Below, piece by piece: positions 52,964 through 61,111 of a stretch of 64,000 bases of DNA (position 1 is the first letter of the stretch; every line of letters begins with the position of its first letter). Under the pieces are notes generated by a model, which searched no databases, was not told where the DNA came from, and saw nothing but the letters and a program-made list of their open reading frames with translations. The position numbers and the translations under genes are program-made. This DNA comes from JADKIH01 sp031385005 (GTDB taxonomy: Bacteria > Bacteroidota > Bacteroidia > AKYH767-A > 2013-40CM-41-45), in contig JANNBB010000052.1 of the NCBI GenBank assembly GCA_031385005.1, positions 1-64,000 of the forward strand, read 5' to 3'.

Positions 52964-54505
52964 ATGAAGAGATTACAATTTTTAATATTGTCATCATTGT
53001 TAACTGCAATGATGACTTCGTTTTATAGCGGTTCGAATGCACAGATTATAAATAAGCAGGCGACTCAGCATGTTTCAGGTTATGATCCAATCGTTGCTAA
53101 TCTGGATAGTCTGTTAACGCTGACTTATATTCAGCGTATAAGCCAAAATAATTTACCGGTTAATTCAAGTTTACAGCCATTTGAAGTCCCTTCTTATTCC
53201 CATGAAGTTTACCAACAGCGTATTTCAAAAATTCAGACACCGATTAAATTGTATTACGACAATGAAGTTCGAGAATACATTGATGTCTATGCTTTAAAGA
53301 AAAGACAGTTAACGGAACGAGTAATGGGATTAGCGAATCTTTATTTTCCACTATTCGAGCAAATCCTCGATCAGCAGGGATTGCCTATTGAGTTCAAATA
53401 CCTTTCAATTGTAGAAAGTGCATTGAATCCTACCGCTGTTTCTCCTGCAGGTGCAACTGGTTTATGGCAATTCATGCATGGCACAGGAAAAATGTATGAT
53501 TTGAAAATCAACTCCTTCATCGACGAGAGAAGAGATCCTGAAAAAGCTACGCTTGCTGCTTGCCAGTATTTCAAGGATATGTATGCCATTTATAACGATT
53601 GGTTACTGGTTATCGCCGCCTACAATTGCGGAGCAGGAAATGTAAATAAGGCCATTGCAAGAAGCGGAGGTAAAAGAACATTTCAGGAGATTTCAAGTTT
53701 CCTTCCAAGAGAAACCCGTGGATATGTACCGGCTTTCGTTGCTGTTACCTATGTGATGACTCATACGAATGAGCATAATTTAAAATCAGTGTCGCCAACC
53801 ATATCCTATTGGTCTGTTGACACAGTATTGACTTCAAGAAAAACCACCTTGAAAAATATTGCTGATGCCATCAATATACCCCTTGATATTCTCTCTTATT
53901 TGAATCCGATATATAAGAAAGGCATCGTCCCCGCTACAGACGAACCCATGTCTTTGCGCTTACCGACAAACAAGATAAACACATATCTCTCCAACGTAGA
54001 AAATATTTACAAACCGGAAGAAACACCTGCGATTGGATTGTTTGTCAATAACGACAACTTCATGGAATCTCAAAGCGATGAGATGATTAAAAAATTCCAT
54101 AAGGTAAAACGTGGAGAGCATTTGCAAAATATTGCCAAACAATATCATTGTTCAGTAACAGATATAAAAAATTGGAACCGGTTAAGAAGCAACAAGCTTA
54201 CTGCCGGTCAAAAACTCACTGTTTATTCTCCTGCAAATAATAAGAATACAAAAATTGCCGAAAAAACAAAGGTAAGCTCAAAAGAAAATACAGTTGCAGT
54301 TTCAAAGGGGAAGAACAATTCAGGATCAGAAAAATCGAAATCCGATTCGAGGTTGGCCTGGCATACGGTTCAATCCGGCGATTCACTCTGGAAAATCGCT
54401 CAGCGTTATCAGGGCATGACAGTAGACCAAATTAAAGATCTCAATAAACTACGCTCCAACGAACTGAAAGTAGGGACAAAATTAAAGGTGGTAGTGTACA
54501 GTTAA
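52964..54505 (+). CDS. MltD-like membrane lytic transglycosylase with LysM domains
   Basis: A 513-residue protein with a signal peptide (LLTAMMTSFYSGSNAQ). The SLT domain has the catalytic Glu in FKYLSIVESALNPTAVSPAG with ATGLWQFMHGTGKMYDL and AAYNCGAGNVNKAI. Two LysM domains follow: RGEHLQNIAKQYHCSVTDIK and HTVQSGDSLWKIAQRYQGM. It cleaves peptidoglycan between MurNAc and GlcNAc with anhydro product, bound to the cell wall by LysM. A terminator hairpin is right after it. Confidence 0.92.
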   Translation: MKRLQFLILSSLLTAMMTSFYSGSNAQIINKQATQHVSGYDPIVANLDSLLTLTYIQRISQNNLPVNSSLQPFEVPSYSHEVYQQRISKIQTPIKLYYDNEVREYIDVYALKKRQLTERVMGLANLYFPLFEQILDQQGLPIEFKYLSIVESALNPTAVSPAGATGLWQFMHGTGKMYDLKINSFIDERRDPEKATLAACQYFKDMYAIYNDWLLVIAAYNCGAGNVNKAIARSGGKRTFQEISSFLPRETRGYVPAFVAVTYVMTHTNEHNLKSVSPTISYWSVDTVLTSRKTTLKNIADAINIPLDILSYLNPIYKKGIVPATDEPMSLRLPTNKINTYLSNVENIYKPEETPAIGLFVNNDNFMESQSDEMIKKFHKVKRGEHLQNIAKQYHCSVTDIKNWNRLRSNKLTAGQKLTVYSPANNKNTKIAEKTKVSSKENTVAVSKGKNNSGSEKSKSDSRLAWHTVQSGDSLWKIAQRYQGMTVDQIKDLNKLRSNELKVGTKLKVVVYS

Positions 54506-54531
54506 TTCGATTTTCATCAATAAAATATTAG

Positions 54532-54559
54532 AAAAGCGCCTTTTTAGGGCGCTTTTTTT
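54532..54559 (+). terminator. Intrinsic terminator of the transglycosylase gene
   Basis: AAAGCGCC / GGCGCTTT stem around TTTTTAG, followed by a run of T (CTTTTTTTC). A classic rho-independent terminator just 26 bp after the stop codon. Confidence 0.88.
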
Positions 54560-54599
54560 CGTGATAGCTTTTCTTTACATTTGGACTAAATTAAAAATT

Positions 54600-55517
54600 A
54601 TGAAAAATCTATTATTTGTCCTATTGGCCTTTGCCGCAACATCTACTGTTTTAGCACAAAATGTTCCCAATGCAGGTTTTGAAAACTGGACTCCATATGT
54701 TACCGGTGAGTATCCTGATAATTGGACTACAAGCGACAGTATTACTGTTTCTTATAATGGTGGCAATTCAGTCTACCACGGAATAGATGCATATGAAGGA
54801 GCGAAGTGCATGCACTTGAAAAGTACAGAAATTACATTTATCCTATTCCCAATAAAAGGACCGGGTTTTGCAACCAATGGAAAAATAAATCTGGTAGGTG
54901 CTAACTTCGAATTTTCAGGTGGCTCTCCGGATACTGCGCGCTCCAGATATTTTACCGGATATTACAAATACAATCCTTTAGGTGCAGACGAAGTGGGAAA
55001 GGTAACAGTTTATTTGTTGCATAGAAATGGAGCAAATCGCGATACAATTGCTACTGGAGTGTCTTTGTTTACAGATACGGTAAGTACATATACTCAGTTC
55101 GTAACCGAAATGCAATACAAAAATTATATCATACAGCCGGATACTTGTCTGATCATTATTCAATCTTCTATCGCCGTAAACGATCCTTCTATCGTAGTCG
55201 GTACGGAGTTGATTGTTGACTCACTTGGGTTTAATGGTTTCGTTGGCATTAATGAATTAAACGACATCATTAATAACGTAAGTGTATATCCAACTCCGGC
55301 AGCGAATGAAATTACCATCGATGTTGAATTGAAAAAGAATGCTTCTCTTGCTTATCAGATTTTTGATATGAACGGCCGTTTATTACTTTCTTCGTCAATG
55401 AATACCCTCAAAGAAAAAGTTGACATCAGCAATCTCGCTCATGGTCGTTATGTTCTTAGATTAAACGACAGCGAAAAAAAGATTTTATATTCTACAAACT
55501 TTACAGTAGCAAGATAG
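54600..55517 (+). CDS. T9SS protein with PCMD-like carbohydrate-binding domain
   Basis: The ATG at 54600 (MKNLLFVLLAFAATSTVLAQ) starts a signal peptide and is preferred over 54561, giving 305 residues. The mature domain begins NVPNAGFENWTPY and contains YPDNWTTSDSITV, GKINLVGANFEFSGG and VTVYLLHRNGAN, the pattern of PCMD-type putative carbohydrate-metabolism domains of Bacteroidota. The C-terminus is a T9SS type A domain (VSVYPTPAANEITIDVELKK, LAHGRYVLRLNDSEKKI). The ligand is unknown. Flanked by two terminators. Confidence 0.82.
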   Translation: MKNLLFVLLAFAATSTVLAQNVPNAGFENWTPYVTGEYPDNWTTSDSITVSYNGGNSVYHGIDAYEGAKCMHLKSTEITFILFPIKGPGFATNGKINLVGANFEFSGGSPDTARSRYFTGYYKYNPLGADEVGKVTVYLLHRNGANRDTIATGVSLFTDTVSTYTQFVTEMQYKNYIIQPDTCLIIIQSSIAVNDPSIVVGTELIVDSLGFNGFVGINELNDIINNVSVYPTPAANEITIDVELKKNASLAYQIFDMNGRLLLSSSMNTLKEKVDISNLAHGRYVLRLNDSEKKILYSTNFTVAR

Positions 55518-55541
55518 TTTCAACCTATTTCTTAAACTACG

Positions 55542-55580
55542 GCGGGCACTTCGATTTAATCGAAGTGCCCGCTTTTTATT
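55542..55580. terminator. Intrinsic terminator after the PCMD-like gene
   Basis: GCGGGCACTTCGATT / AATCGAAGTGCCCGC, a 15-bp perfect stem with one central T, followed by TTTTTATT. It serves the plus-strand gene ending at 55517; on the other strand it could also stop the convergent gene at 55598. Confidence 0.85.
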
Positions 55581-55597
55581 CGTGCATTCGTGGCAAT

Positions 55598-57019
55598 TTA
55601 CATCACAACGATTTTCCCCTTTTCCAGAACAGATCCTCTATCATCCATTAAATACCCTACATAGATTCCTGATTTAAGTCCGCGAATTTCCGTAAACCTT
55701 TCTGTTATTTTATTTTGAAAAACTCTTTTTCCCATTGCATCGTCAATACGATAAGTCAAGTTTTTTCCAATCGAATTCAATCCGCATTCAACAATGAAAT
55801 GATCTTTTGCCGGTTGAGGATAGATTTTTAATTCTTCGGCTATATTGCTGATGTTGTTAGCCGGTAGTGTAGCACAAGTAACGCTATCAACAACGGTAAT
55901 GCAATATTGTTTCACATTGTTTTGACGGGCAGGACAAGAGTTGTCGGATACAAATGCAGAAAAACAATGAGGTACAGTACTAATGTCATTGTCAACAGGA
56001 GTCCAGCAAAAATATCCAGATTCATTTTTTGCGGGTGTAGTTGTAAACGAAGATCCTGCGATTTCCTGTCCCCATGTAATTGTCGTGGAATCTGAAGATG
56101 TTGGATCCGTAGAGTAAATATTAAAACATGCCGGGTCATTGGCACAAACAGTAAGGTCAAAATCCCCGCTACCATTTATTCCTGTTAGGTCGGGTTGGGA
56201 GTTGGTGCAATTTCTTATGTAGAAAATCATATCTCTTTCTACCTGACCGATCAACTCACCGTTTCTATATGAACTGACTAAAATAGCATAGACAGATACA
56301 TCTATTTGAGTTGGAGTAAAACACAAAGCGCCGGAACTCTCATGCAAAGTAACAGGGGGATTTGATTGTAAAGGTTGAGTAGCCGAATATCCCAAATCAT
56401 AAGGAAGTGTTTGATTAGCCGAACTCATTGGATCAATTAATGAGCATGAAATTGAATCACCCTCTGTGTCAAAAATACCTGGATCAAAACAATAGGGTTG
56501 ATTGAGGCAAGCGAAAACAATTGGATCGTTGTTAAATACAGGTGAAGTATCGCAAACGTTATTGGTATTATTAATATTTGCCATAACAAATAAGTTATAA
56601 AAATCAGGATTCTGACTCACTGAAATTCCGGCATTTCGGGCAGAGGCAGTTACTGATAAATTCCATGCATTACATTCAGCCGGGAGAATGGCAATTCCGG
56701 TGTATAACCATTTTTGTATACCGGGAGCGACTCCACCATCGCAAACTGTTAAAAGACCGCAAGAAGGAATCATTTGTATTGGAGTTAATGTAATTCGGTT
56801 TAGCGTAACACTCATTGCCGGAAACCCGCAACCATTTTCAATATTACAAGGAAAGGTAAGAGGAGGGTCAATCCCAAAACAATCGCGGTAAAAAGTATAT
56901 GTAATAAGATATTGTCCATTACCAATACATTGATATTCTAAATCAGCTCCTGTAACATGTGAAGCCCGTATTTCTTTTGTAAAAATGATAATGAAAAAGA
57001 GTAAAAATATTTTTTTCAT
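55598..57019 (-). CDS. T9SS paralog 1 (SprB/gliding-type N-domain)
   Basis: A 473-residue protein with a signal peptide (IFLLFFIIIFTKEIRASHV). The mature protein begins with the GADLEYQCIGNGQYLITYTF ... YRDCFGI domain typical of gliding motility-associated and SprB-like exported proteins, followed by a Cys-rich beta domain (FDPGIFDTEGDSISCSLID; CNVCANDPACFNIYS-type blocks) and a T9SS type A domain (IYPQPAKDHFIVEC; SGIYVGYLMDDRGSVLEKG). No enzyme motif. It is 142 bp from its paralog on the same strand, and very similar in all domains. Confidence 0.85.
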   Translation of the reverse strand: MKKIFLLFFIIIFTKEIRASHVTGADLEYQCIGNGQYLITYTFYRDCFGIDPPLTFPCNIENGCGFPAMSVTLNRITLTPIQMIPSCGLLTVCDGGVAPGIQKWLYTGIAILPAECNAWNLSVTASARNAGISVSQNPDFYNLFVMANINNTNNVCDTSPVFNNDPIVFACLNQPYCFDPGIFDTEGDSISCSLIDPMSSANQTLPYDLGYSATQPLQSNPPVTLHESSGALCFTPTQIDVSVYAILVSSYRNGELIGQVERDMIFYIRNCTNSQPDLTGINGSGDFDLTVCANDPACFNIYSTDPTSSDSTTITWGQEIAGSSFTTTPAKNESGYFCWTPVDNDISTVPHCFSAFVSDNSCPARQNNVKQYCITVVDSVTCATLPANNISNIAEELKIYPQPAKDHFIVECGLNSIGKNLTYRIDDAMGKRVFQNKITERFTEIRGLKSGIYVGYLMDDRGSVLEKGKIVVM

Positions 57020-57160
57020 GGTATTGGAGTTTAGAGTTTATAATAAAAACGTTAAATGAAACATGAATTCGTTAATTAATTTTTTTTAAAAAAACCATTC
57101 TAAAAGCTTATTGAAGCCATTAAAAAAAGACTAATTTCATATTCGTGCATTCGTGGCAAT

Positions 57161-58585
57161 TTACATCACAACGATTTTACCCTTTTCCAGAACAGATCCT
57201 CTATCATCCATTAAATACCCTACATAGATTCCCGATTTAAGTCCGCGAATTTCAGTAAACTGTTCTGTTATTCTATTTTGAAAAACTCTTTTTCCCATTG
57301 CATCGTCGATACAGTAAATCAAATTATTTCCTATAACACTCATTTTACATTCAACGAAAAAATTGTCTTTTGCCGGTTGAGGATATACTTTTAAATTAAA
57401 TCCGATTTTACCGAGGTTATTAGCCGGTAATGTAGCACAGGTAGCGCTGTCGACGACGGTAATGCAATATTGTTTCACATTGGTTTGTCTGGCCGGACAA
57501 TCGTTGTCTGCAACGTTTACTGAAAAGCAATGTGGTATTGTACTGATATCATTTAAGCCGGGAGTCCAGCAAAAATATCCGGATTCGTTTTGTGATGATG
57601 TGGTAGTAAAAGTAGCACTGGCGATTTCCTGGTTCCATGTAATTGTTGTGGAATCTGTGCTCACAGGATCATTAGAGAAAATATTAAAACATGCCGGCAT
57701 GTTTGCACATACGGTAAGATCATAATTTCCGGTTCCATTTATTCCGGTTAAGTCCGGCTGTGAATTTGAGCAATTTGTTAAATAAAGCATCATATCTCTT
57801 TCTACCTCGCCAATCAGCTCTCCGTTTCTATATGAACTTACTAATATAGCATAAACAGATACATCGGTTTGAGTTGGAGTAAAACACAAAGCACCAGTAT
57901 TCTGATTTAATACAACAGGAGGGTTAGATTGTAACGGCTGAGCAATTGAATATCCCGGATAGTAAGGAAGTATTTGATTTGCATTATTCATGGGACCAAT
58001 TAATGAACAGGTTATAGAATCACCTTCTGCATCAAAAATACCTGGATCGAGACAATAAGGTTGATTGACACAAGCGAAAAGAATTGGGTCTATGTCAAAT
58101 ACAGGTGATGTGTCACAAATGTTATTGGTATTATTAATATTAGCATTTACGTATAAAGCAGATAAATCAGGATCCTGCACCGAAGTTATTGAACTAGTTC
58201 TTCCTCCGGGCATAGCAACTGAAATGTTCCAACCGGAGCATTCAGCCGGCAGTATTGCAATTCCGGAATAAACCCATTTTTGAATCCCAGGAAAAGAACC
58301 ACCATAGCAAGTTGTTATGGCACCACAAGTTGGAACAAATTCTATAGGGGTTGTATTGACTAATTCAAGGGTAATCGAAATAAAAGGATAATTACAATTA
58401 TTAGCAATATTGCAAGTTTGAGTAAATGGTATTGGCATTCCAAAACAATCACGATAAAAAGTATAGGTAATTACATATTGTCCATTTCCAATGCATTGGT
58501 ATTCTATATCAGCTCCTGCTGCATGTGAAGCCAGAATTTCTTTTGTAAAAACGATCAAAAAAAAGAGTAAAATTATTTTTTTCAT
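57161..58585 (-). CDS. T9SS paralog 2 (SprB/gliding-type N-domain)
   Basis: A 474-residue protein collinear with paralog 1: same signal peptide type, GADIEYQCIGNGQYVITYTF plus YRDCFGM, the FDAEGDSITCSLIGPM block, GTGNYDLTVCANMPACFNIF, and an identical last ~25 residues (SGIYVGYLMDDRGSVLEKG). Divergence is spread over the middle (e.g. NNCNYPFISITLELVNTTP vs the paralog). It is probably the older or donor copy, but direction cannot be decided. Likely a surface protein whose partners lie outside this window. Confidence 0.85.
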   Translation of the reverse strand: MKKIILLFFLIVFTKEILASHAAGADIEYQCIGNGQYVITYTFYRDCFGMPIPFTQTCNIANNCNYPFISITLELVNTTPIEFVPTCGAITTCYGGSFPGIQKWVYSGIAILPAECSGWNISVAMPGGRTSSITSVQDPDLSALYVNANINNTNNICDTSPVFDIDPILFACVNQPYCLDPGIFDAEGDSITCSLIGPMNNANQILPYYPGYSIAQPLQSNPPVVLNQNTGALCFTPTQTDVSVYAILVSSYRNGELIGEVERDMMLYLTNCSNSQPDLTGINGTGNYDLTVCANMPACFNIFSNDPVSTDSTTITWNQEIASATFTTTSSQNESGYFCWTPGLNDISTIPHCFSVNVADNDCPARQTNVKQYCITVVDSATCATLPANNLGKIGFNLKVYPQPAKDNFFVECKMSVIGNNLIYCIDDAMGKRVFQNRITEQFTEIRGLKSGIYVGYLMDDRGSVLEKGKIVVM

Positions 58586-58811
58586 GGTATTGGAGTTTAG
58601 AGGTTATTATAAAAACTTTTAATTGAAGCATGAATTCGTTTATTAAAGATATTAATTTTTTAATACCGTTCGAATAGAATGCTGAATACTTGAAAATTTG
58701 AACAAAAAACTTCTTATTCGTGCATTCGTGGCAATTAAATAATCTTACCACCACAGATTTAATACCCAAACTGTCACAAAGAAAAAACCCGAAAAAAGAT
58801 TTTAAGTAGTG

Positions 58812-59996
58812 CTACTGAATAGCATTCGGATACCGTGCATAGTGAATTTCTTTCACCTTGTTCACTAACAATTCGCGAAGCTCTGCAATATTGATCTTCG
58901 ATGTAGCAGATATAAAAACACATGTTCCATCGATTCTTGCTATCCAAGTTTTCTTTAACTCCTCTAACGAAACATTTTCTTTAGTCGCCGGTGTCAAGTC
59001 ATCTTCTTCTTTCGGCACAAAATGATAAGCATCGATTTTATTGAAGACAAGAACAACCTGTTTGTCGACAGCTTTTATGTCTCTCAGGGTTTCATTCACC
59101 ACGTTGATATGATCTTCGAAAAGAGGATGTGAAATATCGACCACATGCAACAATATATCTGCCTCGCGTACTTCGTCGAGTGTAGATTTAAATGATTCAA
59201 TCAGATCGTGCGGAAGTTTACGGATGAAACCAACAGTATCCGAAAGAAGAAAAGGAATGTTGTCGTAAACGATTTTTCTGACTGTTGTATCCAGTGTGGC
59301 AAACAGCTTGTCTTCTGCAAAGACATCGCTTTTGCTTAGCAGATTCATGATAGTCGACTTACCGACATTCGTATAACCGACGAGGGCAACACGAACCAAT
59401 TCACCTCGCTGCTTGCGTTGGGTAAGACTTTGTTTGTCGAAATCTTTCAACTTCGCTTTCAGCTTTGAAAGCTTGTCGCGGATAACCCGACGGTCTGTTT
59501 CGATTTCCGCCTCACCCGGACCTCTCATTCCGATTCCTCCGCGTTGCTTTTCCAAGTGAGACCACATGCGTGTTAATCGAGGGAGCAAATATTGATACTG
59601 TGCCAGTTCAACCTGTGCTTTTGCCTGTGCTGTGCGCGCACGCTTCGCGAAAATATCCAGGATTAAATTGTTTCTATCGAGAATGCGACATTGCATCACC
59701 TCTTCTATATTTCGTATTTGTGAACCACTCAGCTCATCATCGAAAATAGCAATGTCAATTTTATTTTCTTTTACATACAGAGCGATTTCATTCAGCTTTC
59801 CGCTTCCGATGAATGTTCCGGAATCAGGATGTGCAAGCCGTTGTGTAAATCGTTTTTGTGTTTGAGCTCCCGCTGTTTCTGCCAGAAAAGCCAATTCATC
59901 CAGGTATTCTTTTACCTTGGCTTCATCTTGCTTTTCATGTATCAGACCGATCAGTACACAGGTCTCTTTCTTTATTATCTCGGGCTTTTTTGACAA
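58812..59996 (-). CDS. hflX: HflX-type ribosome-associated GTPase
   Basis: A 394-residue GTPase. Visible: the N-terminal HflX domain (PDSGTFIGSGKLNEI), the linker helix (RMWSHLEKQRGGIGMRGPGE), and the G domain (G1 GYTNVGKST, G3 DTVGFIRKLPHDLIESFKST, G4 NKID, G5 SATSK). HflX splits ribosomes and helps recovery under stress. The start appears to be TTG at 59996. Its downstream neighbours are T9SS paralogs; no operon partner is apparent. Confidence 0.95.
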   Translation of the reverse strand: MSKKPEIIKKETCVLIGLIHEKQDEAKVKEYLDELAFLAETAGAQTQKRFTQRLAHPDSGTFIGSGKLNEIALYVKENKIDIAIFDDELSGSQIRNIEEVMQCRILDRNNLILDIFAKRARTAQAKAQVELAQYQYLLPRLTRMWSHLEKQRGGIGMRGPGEAEIETDRRVIRDKLSKLKAKLKDFDKQSLTQRKQRGELVRVALVGYTNVGKSTIMNLLSKSDVFAEDKLFATLDTTVRKIVYDNIPFLLSDTVGFIRKLPHDLIESFKSTLDEVREADILLHVVDISHPLFEDHINVVNETLRDIKAVDKQVVLVFNKIDAYHFVPKEEDDLTPATKENVSLEELKKTWIARIDGTCVFISATSKINIAELRELLVNKVKEIHYARYPNAIQ

Positions 59997-60120
59997 TGGC
60001 TGTTTTTTAATTCTTATTTGAAATATTTTTTTCCCTGAAGTTCTTTTTGATGAATAACCATTTTGTTTTTATACAATAAAAAGCGATGAACTCAAAAAAC
60101 GCTTATGATGTATTTTTATA

Positions 60121-60780
60121 CTACTGAATGACGATAGTAGTATCCACTGTTAAAGGACGAAGTCCCTTGACATATTGCGTTACGGCATTAATATTTTTTT
60201 CTGAAAGAACACCTACATAAGAAGGCATTTTTCCCTTACTTCCCTCCAGGATCATTTGCTTTATACCATCTTCACTGAGTCCCGATAAAGTCAGGTCGGT
60301 TGCTTTTCTATACATTTTCTTTCCATCCGCGCCGTGACAGAAAGAACAGTTTTGATAAAAAACTACTGCACCTTCCGCAAACGCTGAATTGTTTTCATTC
60401 GAAGAAACGGCTTTATGTGGAATAAAAGGTTTTGATTTACTCATCTCTGCAATTCCATATGCTCCAATTATTAATAGAAGAGACAACAACGCCAATCCTT
60501 TCTTATATTTTTTGAAACCTATAATTGCAATTGGTATAGAGCAAAACACAAGTATTAACTTAATGATATGCATCATTTTTATTCCATCCAGAATAATAAA
60601 CAACCATACACCTGTTACCAGAAACACAACACTTATTATCATTTCCGGAACTTTTGTTATGCGGGAATAATTGTCAAGCATTCGTCTGTTGCTGAATAAT
60701 AAAATCGTTTTCAGCACATAGGTGAGTAAGAAAACCATGACCGAAATGGTATGAATGCGAACAAGTAAACTTGAATCCAT
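60121..60780 (-). CDS. Membrane-bound c-type cytochrome
   Basis: A 219-residue protein: four TM helices in the first ~110 residues (VFLLTYVLKTILLF, MIISVVFLVTGVWLFIIL, IIKLILVFCSIPIAIIGF, GLALLSLLLIIGAYGIAE), then a periplasmic cytochrome c domain with the haem site NCSFCHGADG (CxxCH) and a likely Met ligand in KGKMPSYVG. The TM part resembles SirB/CcdA-unrelated small membrane domains joined to cytochrome c in some Bacteroidota. It probably passes electrons in the periplasm; partners are unknown. Confidence 0.85.
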   Translation of the reverse strand: MDSSLLVRIHTISVMVFLLTYVLKTILLFSNRRMLDNYSRITKVPEMIISVVFLVTGVWLFIILDGIKMMHIIKLILVFCSIPIAIIGFKKYKKGLALLSLLLIIGAYGIAEMSKSKPFIPHKAVSSNENNSAFAEGAVVFYQNCSFCHGADGKKMYRKATDLTLSGLSEDGIKQMILEGSKGKMPSYVGVLSEKNINAVTQYVKGLRPLTVDTTIVIQ

Positions 60781-61111
60781 AAATTAAATTTTTGTCAAAT
60801 GTATGAAAAGAAATTTTTATAAATAGCTGTAAACATCACAGGGAGAAGGAAGCAAAGTTTAAGGTTAAATAGAAGGGCATGGTCTATCAAAGTACAATTG
60901 TCGTTTTAGGCAAGTACGATCTATTCATAAAACAGCAATTGCTATCTTCCTGACCGGAAATCAGCATTGGCTTTAGAATCCTTGTTTTTGTGACTGGCTG
61001 ATACTTATATGCTTAGAAGCTTTCTTTTTTTACTTTCAATGAAATTTCGCTAACATATCATTAACAAATTCTTTCCATTATTTACATAAATTAGCCCCTT
61101 TAAGACAAATT
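60781..61111. other. 330-bp divergent gap
   Basis: No gene seen. The region separates the divergent cytochrome and amidohydrolase genes, so promoters for both are expected; the AT-rich segment just before 61112 (about 61070-61105) is the likeliest place for the amidohydrolase promoter. No clean consensus call is made. Confidence 0.4.

Larger units (their letters stand above)
55577..58736. repeat. Three copies of a 22-39 bp repeat bounding two T9SS paralogs
   Basis: TATTCGTGCATTCGTGGCAA begins at 55577, 57140 and 58715. The first two copies run on for about 39 bp and include the identical gene ends (CATCACAACGATTTT); the third is limited to about 22 bp. They border both paralogous genes, as expected for a tandem duplication in which the repeat was carried along or served as the recombination site. 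Confidence 0.75.
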
